From positions 1-64,000 of the forward strand of contig CAKOGP040000890.1 of assembly GCA_933822405.4 (NCBI GenBank): a DNA stretch of 64,000 bases. The letters are read 5' to 3'. Below are positions 1 through 9,865 of this stretch, piece after piece; the first letter of the stretch is position 1; the number at the start of each line of letters is the position of its first letter. This stretch comes from Cylindrotheca closterium (lineage: Eukaryota > Bacillariophyta > Bacillariophyceae > Bacillariales > Bacillariaceae). Below the pieces are notes generated by a model that was not told the origin of the DNA, ran no database searches, and worked only from the letters and a program-made list of their open reading frames with translations. A program made the position numbers and the translations under genes.

Positions 1-955
1 GATTGAAGGAAGAAGCCCCGTAGAATATTAAATCAATCCTTGTAGCAGAGGAAACATCCCATGACGACAAATCTTGATTAAAGGCTGAAGCTCCATAGAA
101 CACACCCGACATTCTTGTGGCGGAAGACACATCCCATGTTGATATGTCTCCATTAAAAGAAATTGCCCTCCTGAACATTGAATTCATGTTGGAGAGAGAC
201 GAGACGTTCCACAATGACAAGTCTCCGTTGAATGATGTTGCTTCGCTGAACATTCCCCCCATACCGGTCACAGAAGAAACATTCCATAGTGATATGTCTC
301 CATTGAACGCTGATGCGCCATCAAACATTACTGCCATGTTCTGGACTGAGGAAACGTCCCACAACGACAAGTCTCCGTTGAAGGATACCGCCTTGTAGAA
401 CATGTTTGCCGTGGAAATAACGGAAGAAACCTTCCATGATGATATGTCTCCATTGAACAGTGATGCCTCGCCAAACATCCATCCCATATTAATGACGGAG
501 GACACGTTCCATGATGAAAGGTCTTGGTTGAACGATGACGCACGGCGGAACATTCCCCCCATATTGGTCACAGAAGAGACATCCCAAGAGGACAAGTCTT
601 GGTTGAATGATGTTGCACCATAGAACATTTCCCACATTTTGGTCACAGAAGAAAAGTCCCATGACGACAAAGAATGATTGAAGGAAATTGCGTTGCAGAA
701 CATCATGCTCATGTCGGTGACGGAAGAAACATCCCAAGAGGACAAATCTTGGTCCAAGGAACCTGCGTTGGTAAACATCCGATGCATCGTTGTGACAGAG
801 GAGACGTCCCACAACGACAAGTCCTGATTGAAGGACGATGCAGCGAAAAACATCCACTGCATATCTTTGACAAAAGATACATCCCAGTTTCCAATATCCT
901 CATTGAAAGTAGTACGAGCACGGAAAAGTTCTCTCATACTAGTGACACCTGAACT
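1..955 (-). repeat. BspA/DUF285-type repeat array, 75-bp period
   Basis: Twelve or more in-frame copies of a 75-base unit (25 residues) encode MF-x2-A-x-SFN-x-D-[LI]-S-x-WDVSSVT-x-M on the minus strand. The period is seen, for example, between the TGACGGAGGA-like element near 493, TCACAGAAGA at 568 and the next copy near 643. Such repeats are known from bacterial and protist surface proteins and are very common in diatoms. The array continues past the window edge. Confidence 0.85.
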
Positions 956-3454
956 GAAACACCAATCTCCGATTTGCCCATACTGGGCCTCGACTAATGC
1001 CTTCAATTCAGAAGACTGAAACCAATCATCAACTGTATTCTTAAGCTCAAAGTTGCTTTGAAAACATGGCTTTGTTGATGGCGGTGTGGGTTGAGGTGTA
1101 GGCCCAGGTGTGGGTTGCAAAGTAGGCCCGGGGGTTGGCGCAGGAGTAGGTTGGGCCGTCGGTAAGGGAGTAGGTGCAGGAGTGGGCCAACGAGTCGGTC
1201 CAGGAGTAGGAGTTCGAGTTGGCACTGGTGTTGGTAGAGGCGTGGGATTGGCAGTTGGTCGAGGTGTAGGCCCAGGTGTGGGTTGCAAAGTAGGCCCGGG
1301 GGTTGGCGCTGGAGTAGGTTGGGCCGTCGGTAAGGGAGTAGGTGCAGGTGTTGGTGGTTGAGTGGGCCAACGAGTCGGTCCAGGAGTGGGTGGTCGAGTG
1401 GGCCAACGAGTCGGTCCAGGAGTGGGTGGTCGAGTTGGCGCTGGTGTTGGGCGAGGCGTGGGATTTGCAGTGGGTCGAGGTGTAGGTTGAGCCGTAGGCG
1501 GCAAAGTAGGCCCAGGCGTCGGACGTGAAGTGGGTGGAAGTGTAGGCCGAGCTGTAGGTGGCATTGGTTTTGGAGGATTGGTTGAGGTTTGACCTGGTGT
1601 GGGTCGTGGAGTCGGGGCTTCTGTTGGACGAGAACTGGGACTTGATGTCGGTCTGGGAGTAGGATTCTTGGTCGGAGCAGAAGTCAGCTTTGGTTTTGGA
1701 GGATTGGTTGGGCTCGGCACCGGACTTCCACCAGTGGGAAAGTATTGTGACACACCACCTACAACGCCGTTGAGATGTCTCGCACAGGTGTTTCGGGCGT
1801 CCCCAATTGGTTCTCCGTCATACAGGAATCCATAGTCATTGGAAATCATTTGGACTCTTGGGCATGTACCGCCGCGGTTGTTATCACACTGACCGGTTTT
1901 GCATCGGTAGCCCATGACATCCCGAAAGTTGCCTCCAGGGTCTCGCCATCCATACTGAATTTTTCCAGATGAATCACATTCATTTTGGGTTCCACGGTCG
2001 TGGTAGCAACCCTGAAATAGAATATCATCAAACATGAAATCGTGAGCAATAGATAATACTTACAACCGGTCAAGCAGGGGATAACTTACCATATTGTGAT
2101 TGACTTCATGCGCAAACGTATAGTAGCCAGTTGCACAGCGATATGATGTCACCGAGAACATCCACGAAGCTGAACGTGAAACAAAAACCATTAGCTCAAC
2201 AATGAACCAGACCGCAAACACAGTCAAGATTTACAACTTACGACTTGGACCAACAAACGCCATGCCACAATAGTCAGAGCTTCCAACAATCAGTGCAACC
2301 ATATCAGCGCCATACTGTGCTCGCAAATAATGGACTTCATCCATAATGCCGTCGTCCATAGTCCTCAATTGATACAAAGCTGCACGAAAGGGGTCAGTAG
2401 TTTCTTCGATGTAACTACTGACACGATATGTATATACCAGTCGCAGCTGAGCGTTGACACCAGAGTTTTGGTACATGGTGTTTGTCTCCTCGATGGCAAG
2501 TTCGATGATTCCACGAATGGTCGCTTCGGTTCTGGCGGAAAAAGTACATGGGTAAGCCAAACCAGAAGCCGCACACTCGGCCTCCAGAGTCCAAGGGACC
2601 ATCATGTCGATAGTAGCCAGAGATTGAAGAGAGCGACGGTCATCATCGTCGTCGTCGGTGAAAGATAAGCTGAATGCTTCGCTCTCGGCCAGGTCAATCT
2701 CGACTGACTCTTGCTCTTCTGGAAAGTCTGCACCCGGAATGCAATCCATCTCAGTTTTCCCAGTTTCATCACCTGGGCGCAATTGACAAATTGTCCATTC
2801 TTTATTGTCGAGGATAACAAGAGATCCGACTTGGAAAGTCTCATCTCCAACAGCCTTTTCAATGAATGTCGCGGTACTCTTGCCATTTGGCGCGACTCCC
2901 TTCCAAAGATTTCCCTTGTCGGTTCGAATCTTGTTGAAGCCAACTTTCTTGCCGTTGGACATGGGAAAAGTGAGACGGTCCTTTCCCTTGTCAAAGTCGT
3001 CAAGCACGACACGGTAACCATTCTTCTTTCCAGGAAAGGCAAAAGGGCGATTGCTCTCGTCCTCAGGAGGGCCCTCGTCCGGATTAGACATAGTCTGAAA
3101 GGGGCGACCGGCAGCTGACACAGTAGCAGTTGGAATGCTGTCCGATGGCGCGGAGGTGCCAGCAGGAACAGAAGCCGCAGCAACTTTGAGAGTATCCTCA
3201 TCCTTTCCGGCAGAAGTACCAGCGACAATGCCCACGGCAGTGCAAATGCCCCCAAATACTAATGTGTGAACGAAAGAATGACGACGAAATTGAAAATGCA
3301 AGTGAGTAAATATATGAGCGACTGAAGTAGTCCTATGCTTGCTGATTCAAGATTCCGTTGCAAACTTACCGAGAAGGGAAAGAATCTTGCGGAAGGAGCA
3401 CACTGTCGGGACAGGAGGAGCAGTAGCCCCTCTACTTTCAACGGTTGCAGACAT
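1..3454 (-). CDS. membrane-anchored M12-type metallopeptidase with PT-rich linker and BspA-like repeats (partial, 3' end outside window)
   Basis: Four exons are read: 3454-3370, 3258-2242, 2169-2090 and 2011 to beyond position 1, all with GTAAGT donors and AG acceptors and a continuous frame; at least 1,064 residues lie in the window. The N-terminus has a hydrophobic stretch ([16 protein letters not shown], about residues 27-42) that may be a signal anchor, followed by an acidic propeptide-like region. The metallopeptidase domain spans roughly residues 215-450. Its zinc site is split by intron 3: HEVNHNM then GCYHDRG, giving H388, E389, H392, G395 and H398 of the HExxHxxGxxH motif (M12/reprolysin-like). 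A PT-rich linker (about 485-700) follows, then about 12 BspA/DUF285-type 25-residue repeats with the pattern [16 protein letters not shown]. The likely role is a cell-surface or secreted protease with an adhesive repeat arm; that role is inference. The C-terminus is not seen. Confidence 0.85.
1085..1740 (-). repeat. PT-rich linker minisatellite with a 168-bp internal duplication
   Basis: This coding minisatellite gives runs such as [13 protein letters not shown] on the minus strand, with nearly every third residue Thr. A long segment around 1104-1180 recurs almost unchanged 168 bases on (around 1272-1348), i.e. 56 codons. The block TCGGTCCAGGAGTGGGTGG also recurs at about 1374 and 1410. This suggests slippage or unequal exchange within the linker. 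The frame stays open throughout. Confidence 0.8.
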
Positions 3455-4158
3455 GGTGATGAAGGAAGAGGAGAAGATTGTTCGATGCAAAAAGATTCAA
3501 CAACCAAAAGATTGTGGCAACGTCAAGTTGTTTCAAGCATTTTTTCAAAGGATTCGGTCAATGCTATGACCAGCGTTGACTGCAGTATCCATTGTACAGT
3601 ATATCACGCAAACGCGGAACAGTCGCGTCAACTGTTGTCATGAAACTGTATGCGGTGTGGGGAAATATATTTTTCATTTTTATGTTCATTTGTTCGCATG
3701 CTGTCACTCCGTCGACCGAAGACAACGCAATTGCGACTAATGCAGTGCTTTATACTCTTGATTGTGTCATTATACCCTTGATTGTATCCTTTGTACACTG
3801 TACGAGTAGCTATCACTTCAGTGGTTCTTTCGGTATTAGTTACTGTTTCTTGTTTACTGACCTAGATGAAAGCGATGTTGAGGTTTCCTCCAGCATTTTT
3901 TCTTTCTGGAATTGGAGTGGATGAATCAAGCAACACCAAGAATCAATCAATCATCCCTCGAATTGACCACAACGGATGAGTTCTCCATTGTCTACATTGT
4001 TTGCTCATCCACTAGATCACTGTGACATAGGAGCTTAATATAATTTTGTGCAGAAAGTCTATATCTATGGAAGGGCGAACGTGATAGGTGAGTCATGAAA
4101 TTACCCCAACCCACACAAGCGGTAGGCGGCCGCCAGTCGACTATCCTTGATAGTGTAG
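3455..4158. other. intergenic region, nothing recognised
   Basis: This stretch holds the 5' flank of the metallopeptidase gene and the 3' flank of the gene-cluster relic. Short open frames here have neither recognisable domains nor splice support. The GCGGCCGC at about 4127-4134 is simply a NotI-like site next to the point where homology to the second cluster gene ends. Confidence 0.5.
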
Positions 4159-4257
4159 CTATGCAAATTGCTGGTTTCCATAATGCGACATCATTTCAGC
4201 TCCGTTTGCGGAGAAGAGAATGTCATTACTTTTAGGTTTTCTGTATTGCATGGCCAT
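4159..4257 (-). pseudogene. relic of the 5' end of a DUF6824-like gene
   Basis: The first 32 codons match the start of the intact gene at 6061-7455. The stretch SNDILFSANG-x-E-x-MS is shared, followed by GNQ-x-FA, where an extra few bases produce a TAG stop at 4161-4159. Homology to the intact gene stops a few bases later. The 3' flank of the relic's neighbour (about 4258-4462) also matches the intergenic region 7456-7916, including the CTAGTAGCCTAT element. I read this as the truncated second gene of a duplicated two-gene block. Confidence 0.75.
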
Positions 4258-4462
4258 TGTTGTCCACACTTGGTTGGTAGAAGACATTGCTGGTGCTGTT
4301 GTTTGCTGCCCCCTTCTGCTGTTGCATGTTGCCAATAACGTTCATTTTTCACGCGACTGCATGCGGCATCATCTGTGAGGTGAAAAATTTTGGTATGGTC
4401 TATACATAATAATGTTACCAGTCTAGTAGCCTATTTCTAATTCTCTCTTTGCCACCAGATTA

Positions 4463-5746
4463 TTATTCCCAGCCACACAATCCCGTCACCATTGTTCGAC
4501 TCATGGCTTCCACGTACATGTAATCCTCTTTACCAAAGGCATTACACTCTTCGTGACTCTCCCGACATTCTTTAAATTGATGGTTGTATTGGCCTGCGGC
4601 GTCATCTCGGTCTTCCTCTTGCATTGCAACTTGTGTTCTTGGCTGCTGTGGAAGAGCCACAGTTTCAAAGCCAGGCGGGGGGAGGATCTTGTTCACACTG
4701 CCCAGATCTGCACAACGATGCTGTCCGAGGTAACAATGCGACTGTTCTGGGTTCGAGTATACCGCTTGAATCTGCTTCTGAGTTGGAAGTAGAGACTTCA
4801 TGATGGCAGTGGGAATTATTTCCAAAAGTGCGGAATTCTTTCGTCGCTCTTGCAATAATTTCTCTGTCCCGTCAATTTCGGACTTAGCCACCCCACTGCA
4901 AAGTTGATTTTGTCCCGAGTCACCATATCTCATTGGTAGAACTGCAGCATGAGGAGTCAATGTTGCATTGGTCGGCTTTGAAAGGAGTTTGACTACTCCT
5001 CGTGTTCGAGTGAGGACAGCTCGCGGTACAGGGCATTTGATCTGGCTTGGAAGAATTACATGGTGACCGTTTTCGTTGCCACTCATGTTAAGCGTATTCG
5101 CCGGGTCTTTTGTGGGGCAATGATCCGCAATGGCCATGCCCTCAAGAATAATTTGAATCCTCCAAACAGAGTATTCCTTGTTACAGAGACAGTACTTTTG
5201 ATTATCATCACAGCGTCGCAAAAATCGGATGGAAGGATGGTCTTTCCTCAACAGCCAGAGAACTTTGGAACACATTTCCAGTTGGTGTTTTGTGCTTTGG
5301 TAAGCCTTGACCTTTGGTTCCAGCATTCGGCGTAGGAGTTGATTGCCGGTATGTGATTTGTTTTCGAATCCGTCGTCCCAAAAGAGGATGTCAGAGGCCG
5401 TGACTTCGTTCACATAGATTGCAGAACTCATCTTCTTCCTTCCTCTCTCGCTCAGCTTCTTCGCCACCTTGTGGAAAGCAATCCGCATTCCAGTCTCTGT
5501 CACAGGGTAGTACTTCTCAGCTGTATTGTCATATTGAAGGAATCGCATGGGAAGATCGAGAGCCTGAAGTTTGAGGTAAAGTGCACTACGGAACCCGAAT
5601 TTGTCTGCCGCTTTGCTATATTCCTCGACACACGATGCCAGGATGCGCTCATATCGTTGGTTGCCGCTACGACGACGGTGAGTTACTCCATTTGTCCTCA
5701 TAAGGATATCATGGCTTGTGAGATAATCAACGTAGATTCTCTTCAT
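4463..5746 (-). CDS. protein with two divergent DUF6824-like domains (copy 1)
   Basis: Single exon, 427 residues, starting at the ATG giving MKRIYVDYL; an in-frame TTG three codons upstream was not used. Domain 1 (about residues 10-100) has SHDIL, SGNQRY and PMRFLQYDN. Domain 2 (about 110-205) has ASDILFWDDG, TGNQLLRR, SIRFLRRC and KYCLCNKEYSVW. This is the D-x-L...GN-x-R...RFL...Y/W...A pattern of the DUF6824 family, but without the usual GRGG loop. The rest is polar and low in recognisable structure. It is a near copy of the gene at 7917-9401 but lacks that protein's basic middle segment. Function is unknown; a nuclear or DNA-related role is only a guess. Confidence 0.75.
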   Translation of the reverse strand: MKRIYVDYLTSHDILMRTNGVTHRRRSGNQRYERILASCVEEYSKAADKFGFRSALYLKLQALDLPMRFLQYDNTAEKYYPVTETGMRIAFHKVAKKLSERGRKKMSSAIYVNEVTASDILFWDDGFENKSHTGNQLLRRMLEPKVKAYQSTKHQLEMCSKVLWLLRKDHPSIRFLRRCDDNQKYCLCNKEYSVWRIQIILEGMAIADHCPTKDPANTLNMSGNENGHHVILPSQIKCPVPRAVLTRTRGVVKLLSKPTNATLTPHAAVLPMRYGDSGQNQLCSGVAKSEIDGTEKLLQERRKNSALLEIIPTAIMKSLLPTQKQIQAVYSNPEQSHCYLGQHRCADLGSVNKILPPPGFETVALPQQPRTQVAMQEEDRDDAAGQYNHQFKECRESHEECNAFGKEDYMYVEAMSRTMVTGLCGWE

Positions 5747-6060
5747 TGCGATCAAGTCTTATCAGATCTGATTTTGTGGCTGGTGGGTTGAACCATGTTG
5801 AATCTACCCGTGTTGAAAACACGACGAGGAGGTATTCTCATGATGGTTTGTGGTTTTGCGGTTTGCATTTTTGGTGTGTGGTCGCGTGTTGGGTTTTCTG
5901 TTTGGACAGAAATAGTGCTTCTTTCAATCACATGTTCCAATTTTTAAAATTGATGGATGATCTTCATGACAGAGTATACTGTAGTTGACGAGACCAACTC
6001 TACAGTAAAACGACAAATCCCCAAAAATCTTATTATGTTACATAATTGACTATCCCATCC
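5747..6060. other. intergenic; 5' part duplicated upstream of copy 3
   Basis: Bases from 5747 to about 5923 are almost the same as those upstream of the third cluster gene (about 9402-9562), including CTTATCAGATCTGATTTTG. This is the likely shared promoter and marks one end of the duplicated block. The remainder shows nothing recognisable. Confidence 0.55.
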
Positions 6061-7455
6061 CTAGTCGTACTCTTCATCTGTTGGACAATCCTCTTGAAAC
6101 CCCAGTTCCATTGCTCGATTTAATTGTTCCATGTATTGATACTCCTTCTCTTCGTCATATTCTTCCTCCTCTATGTATACTGTGTGCTCATGTGCAATAT
6201 AATTGCTTTGATCTTGGTATTGGTCTAGGCCCAGGCCCTGGTGAATGTTGTTTTGGTTGTTGTTGTTGCTATTTCCCTCGTGACTATGGTCGTCGTCGTC
6301 GTCATCGTCTATTTCGATTGGTAAAATCGAGTTGCCATTGGGGCGACCCGCACCAATGCAAGTTTCTTCTCGAATTGTTGAAATCGGTGCTCCTCCACCT
6401 ACCTTTGATGGCCTGAGGAGTGGTTGAGAGGTCACCATATTTCCACCACCAATGAACGGTTGGTCCGTCTGGTTTGGAGTTGCCTTGTGGTGGTTCAAGC
6501 TGTTGTTGGAATTCACGGCAGTGCTCTCTTTTGGACTATTTTGAGGGTCGGCCCTTCTAGCCAAGGTTTCCAAAAACGATTGAATCCACCTTATCGCAAA
6601 CTCCTCGGGACAGAGGCAATACCTTCCACTCACACTTTCGGTTTGCAAGAATCGCATAGGAGGGTCCGATTGTTGCAACCGGTGGAAAATGCGGGAACAC
6701 ATTCTCGATTTGTGATTAGCAGCTGTGTCTTGGTATTCTTTCAGATATGTTGCTGCGAGGCGCGAAAAACGCTGATTGTCCAAGCGAGAAATCATTTTGC
6801 TCCTATTACTATCCGTAAATATCATATCATGGTCTGTTGGTTCAATATAGTTTTCCTTATCAGCAGCAGGCCCTTTTGGCTTCGTTTGAGCTGCAGTAAC
6901 TGAAGGAGCATTCATATGACACTGTCGATGAGGCGATGGTTGTGCTGGCTGTGGAGTGGATACATCATCCGGTGATGACAAACTGTTGAGGTGCAATTTT
7001 GCCTTTTTCATACCTCTGTTGTTGTCATCAGTATCGGCGGAAGCCATCTGGTTGTGTTGACGTATTCGTAGTGGAAAAGCGCGGCATTGAGTTGCTTTCC
7101 CAGTCGAATCTTCCTTCTGTGTCTTCTTTGCACCATCTGCCCTTGACGTCTTGACAGCATGCAACCTGCTCTTGACAACAGTTGAGACCCAGTGGTCCAC
7201 ACTTGCCTTATTACACGGGTACCACCTTCCGGCACTAGAATCGTATTGCAGACATCGTTTGACAGGCCATTGTTCCAAGGCGCAAAGAATTCTGGACTTC
7301 AATGCAGATGCGTTTTCTACATGACCGTAGGACTGGATAATAAAATCCACAGTGTATGCAAATCGTTGATTTCCACAGTTCGACATCACTTCATCTCCGT
7401 TTGCGGAGAAGAGAATGTCATTACTTGTATGTTGGGCGTAAAGCCAGGTTATCAT
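6061..7455 (-). CDS. protein with two divergent DUF6824-like domains (copy 2, different lineage)
   Basis: Single exon, 464 residues, with an ATG at 7455 in ACCATGA context. Domain 1 (about 10-100) shows SNDILFSANG, CGNQRFAYT and KRCLQYDSSAGRWYPC. Domain 2 (about 205-300) shows DHDMIFTD, LDNQRFSRL, PMRFLQTES and RYCLCPEEFAIRWI. The C-terminal third is rich in Asn, Asp and Glu (IEIDDDDDDDH, then NNNNQNN) and ends in acidic DEEYD. It is more distant from the other two cluster proteins than they are from each other. It sits between them, and a 5' relic of a second copy lies at 4159-4257. No function is recognised beyond the DUF6824-like fold inferred from pattern. Confidence 0.75.
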   Translation of the reverse strand: MITWLYAQHTSNDILFSANGDEVMSNCGNQRFAYTVDFIIQSYGHVENASALKSRILCALEQWPVKRCLQYDSSAGRWYPCNKASVDHWVSTVVKSRLHAVKTSRADGAKKTQKEDSTGKATQCRAFPLRIRQHNQMASADTDDNNRGMKKAKLHLNSLSSPDDVSTPQPAQPSPHRQCHMNAPSVTAAQTKPKGPAADKENYIEPTDHDMIFTDSNRSKMISRLDNQRFSRLAATYLKEYQDTAANHKSRMCSRIFHRLQQSDPPMRFLQTESVSGRYCLCPEEFAIRWIQSFLETLARRADPQNSPKESTAVNSNNSLNHHKATPNQTDQPFIGGGNMVTSQPLLRPSKVGGGAPISTIREETCIGAGRPNGNSILPIEIDDDDDDDHSHEGNSNNNNQNNIHQGLGLDQYQDQSNYIAHEHTVYIEEEEYDEEKEYQYMEQLNRAMELGFQEDCPTDEEYD

Positions 7456-7916
7456 GGTCCACAGTTGGTTGGTAAAAAGCTCTGCTGCTGCTGCTGTTTG
7501 CTACTGCAGTTTGGTGCTCCCTTCTATTACCGTTGTTGTATACCGTATGTTGTTGCATTTTTCACGCGACTGCATGCTGCATCTCGTCGCACTGTGAGGT
7601 GGAAATTTGAAATTTTGGCTCGAACTTCATTCGTGATAGCCCCAGTCCCGTCAGATACAATAGGCAGAGTACAGACTAGTGCAAATACTAGCTACATAGT
7701 GCTAAAAAAAGATAAGTCAATCGATATCACAGATTTGGTAACACTAAAGGAGGTAAATGTGAACTCTCGTATGCTCTATATATCATGTTATCAGTCTAGT
7801 AGCCTATATTTCTAATTCGCGCTTTCCCACCAGATTTTAGTAGCATTCTCTGCCACACAATCCTCCAGTCACCGCATCATCGCTCGACTCACTCATTCCT
7901 TCCATGTCGTTCTTTG
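7456..7916. other. intergenic, homologous to 4258-4462
   Basis: This gap separates the second and third cluster genes. Several blocks match the shorter gap beside the relic at 4258-4462, such as CACGCGACTGCATGC and TCAGTCTAGTAGCCTAT. The longer version here holds an extra insert around 7600-7765. A short (GCT)n run lies near 7480. No gene is seen. Confidence 0.5.
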
Positions 7917-9401
7917 TCAAAGGCAGTACACTCTTGGGGACACTTCGCGAAATTCGTCAAACCGATGGTTGTATTGGCTTACGACGTCATCTCGGTCCTC
8001 CTCTTTCACTGCAACTTGTGGTTGTGGCTTTGAAATAGTCACATTCTTTTCAAAGCCACGTGGCACCTTGTTCACAGAGGCTAGATCTGCAAAAGGATGT
8101 TGCCCAGGAGTAATGACTTGAAGAAGGGGGGAAACTAATTGTTTTGGATTCGCGTATACCGCTTGAATTTGCTTCGCAGTTGGAAGTAAAGACTTCATAA
8201 CGGTAGTGGGACTTGATTCAGAAAGCGCCACCGTTTGCTTTTGTCGCGCTTGCAACGATTTCTTCGTCTCGTCAATTTCCATCTTCACCAAACCACTGCG
8301 AAGATGCTTCTGTCCTGAGTCGTTGCATCTCATTGGCAGAACTGCATCAGGCGGAGTCAATGAATCATTGGTCGGTTTCGAAAGGAGTTTGACGATTTCT
8401 CGAGCTTGAGTGAGGGCAGCTCGTGGAAAAGGACATTTGGTCGGGTTTGGAAGATTCGCGTTGTGACAATCATTTTCGTTGCAAAGCATGGTACGCTTAT
8501 TCTGCGCTGCACTCTGCAATCCCGTCTTTAGTACATTCTGAGCTTTTGAAGTTTCAGCAGCTGCCATACTATTATTTTTCCCTGTCTGTTCCTTCAGGTT
8601 CCTAGCCTCAATTTGTTCCTTCATCACTTTACGGCGCTTCCTCCGACAAGCACTTTTTGAAACCTTTATACCCTTTTCTCCGGAAGGCCCTGTGGATGTA
8701 GCTAGGGGTTGCATAGGGATCTCCTTGTCCATGGTGAAAACCTCTTTTGAAAGCTTATCATGTCTGTTGTTGTTGACAGGGGGGCAATCCGCAATGGCCA
8801 TGCCCTCAAGAATAATTTGAATCCTCCAAACAGAGTATTCCTTGTTGCAAAGGCAGCACTTTTGTTTCTCACCACACCGTCGCAAGAAGCGGGTGGAAGA
8901 GTTTTCTTTCTTCAGTTGCCAGAAAACTTTGGAACACATTTCAAATTGGTGTTCTGTGCTTTGGTAAGCCTTGACCTTTGGTTCCAGCATTCGACGTAAG
9001 AGTAGATTGCCGGTATGTGATTTGTTTTCGAATCCGTCGTCCCAAAAGAGGATGTCAGAGGCCGTGACTTCGTTCACATAGATTGCAGAAATCGTCTTCG
9101 TCGTCCCTCTCTCGCTCAGCTTCTTCGCCACCTTGTGGAAAGTAATCCCCATTCCAGTCTCTGTCACAGCGAAGTACTTCTCAGCTGTATTGTCATATTG
9201 AAGGAATCGCATGGGAAGATCGAGAGCCTGAAGTTTGAGGTAAAGTGCACTACGGAACTCGAATTTGTCTGCCGCTTTGCTATATTCCTCGACACACGAT
9301 GCCAGAATGCGCTCGTAACGTTGGTTGTAGCGGTGTGTTACTCCATTTGTCCTCATAAGGATGTCACGGCTTGTGGGATAATCAACGTAGATTCTCTTCA
9401 T
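7917..9401 (-). CDS. protein with two divergent DUF6824-like domains (copy 3), C-terminus frameshifted relative to copy 1
   Basis: Single exon, 494 residues, starting at MKRIYVDYP (the upstream TTG was ignored). Both domains match copy 1 nearly residue for residue. Between them and the conserved KCP-x-PRA segment lies a basic stretch with ACRRKRRKV, a plausible nuclear localisation signal that copy 1 lacks. The last residues (REVSPRVYCL) diverge because one extra base, relative to copy 1, shifts the frame just after FREV. The DNA beyond still matches the copy 1 C-terminus in the other frame. The 5' flank is shared with copy 1. Function is unknown. Confidence 0.75.
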   Translation of the reverse strand: MKRIYVDYPTSRDILMRTNGVTHRYNQRYERILASCVEEYSKAADKFEFRSALYLKLQALDLPMRFLQYDNTAEKYFAVTETGMGITFHKVAKKLSERGTTKTISAIYVNEVTASDILFWDDGFENKSHTGNLLLRRMLEPKVKAYQSTEHQFEMCSKVFWQLKKENSSTRFLRRCGEKQKCCLCNKEYSVWRIQIILEGMAIADCPPVNNNRHDKLSKEVFTMDKEIPMQPLATSTGPSGEKGIKVSKSACRRKRRKVMKEQIEARNLKEQTGKNNSMAAAETSKAQNVLKTGLQSAAQNKRTMLCNENDCHNANLPNPTKCPFPRAALTQAREIVKLLSKPTNDSLTPPDAVLPMRCNDSGQKHLRSGLVKMEIDETKKSLQARQKQTVALSESSPTTVMKSLLPTAKQIQAVYANPKQLVSPLLQVITPGQHPFADLASVNKVPRGFEKNVTISKPQPQVAVKEEDRDDVVSQYNHRFDEFREVSPRVYCL

Positions 9402-9865
9402 TGCGATCAAGTCTTATCAGATCTGATTTTGTGGCTGCTTTTCATGGTGGGTTGAACCATGTTGAAGCTACCCGTGTTGAAAACACGACGAGGTTATCAT
9501 GATGGTTTGTGGTTTTATGGTTTGCAGTTTTGGTGTGTGGTCGCGTTTGGGGGACAGAAATAGTGCTTTTGTTGAATTTTCACGATTAATCGTTGTATCC
9601 CTCGAGATCATTTTTGTCATGCGGTACCGTATTGGCCATCACACCTACCTTCCGTCCCGTACATGTGATGCACTCAATATCAACCCTAAGAGTCTGATTT
9701 CAATAAAACTGATGTATCTCTTATTCCAAAATCTGTTTTCTACAGTACTCTATACTTTTTTTCTATGATCGTCACCAGCAGTCGATTGAGCCATCCATGC
9801 GATTCTTCTTGTAGCCGCATGGAGCGAGCGATGGAGTGAGAGATAATCGTGTTCTCCAAAATCTT
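9402..9865. other. intergenic, nothing beyond the shared 5' flank
   Basis: Bases 9402 to about 9562 repeat the sequence upstream of copy 1 (5747-5923). The rest up to 9865 has only short unsupported frames. Confidence 0.5.

Noticed and set aside
117..952. Plus-strand open frames over the left end
   Set aside because: They are the antisense of the BspA repeats; the minus-strand frame has the domain pattern and joins the upstream exons.
1047..1406. Ser/Thr/Ala-rich minus frame and Gly/Val-rich plus frame
   Set aside because: Both are off-frame readings of the PT-linker minisatellite.
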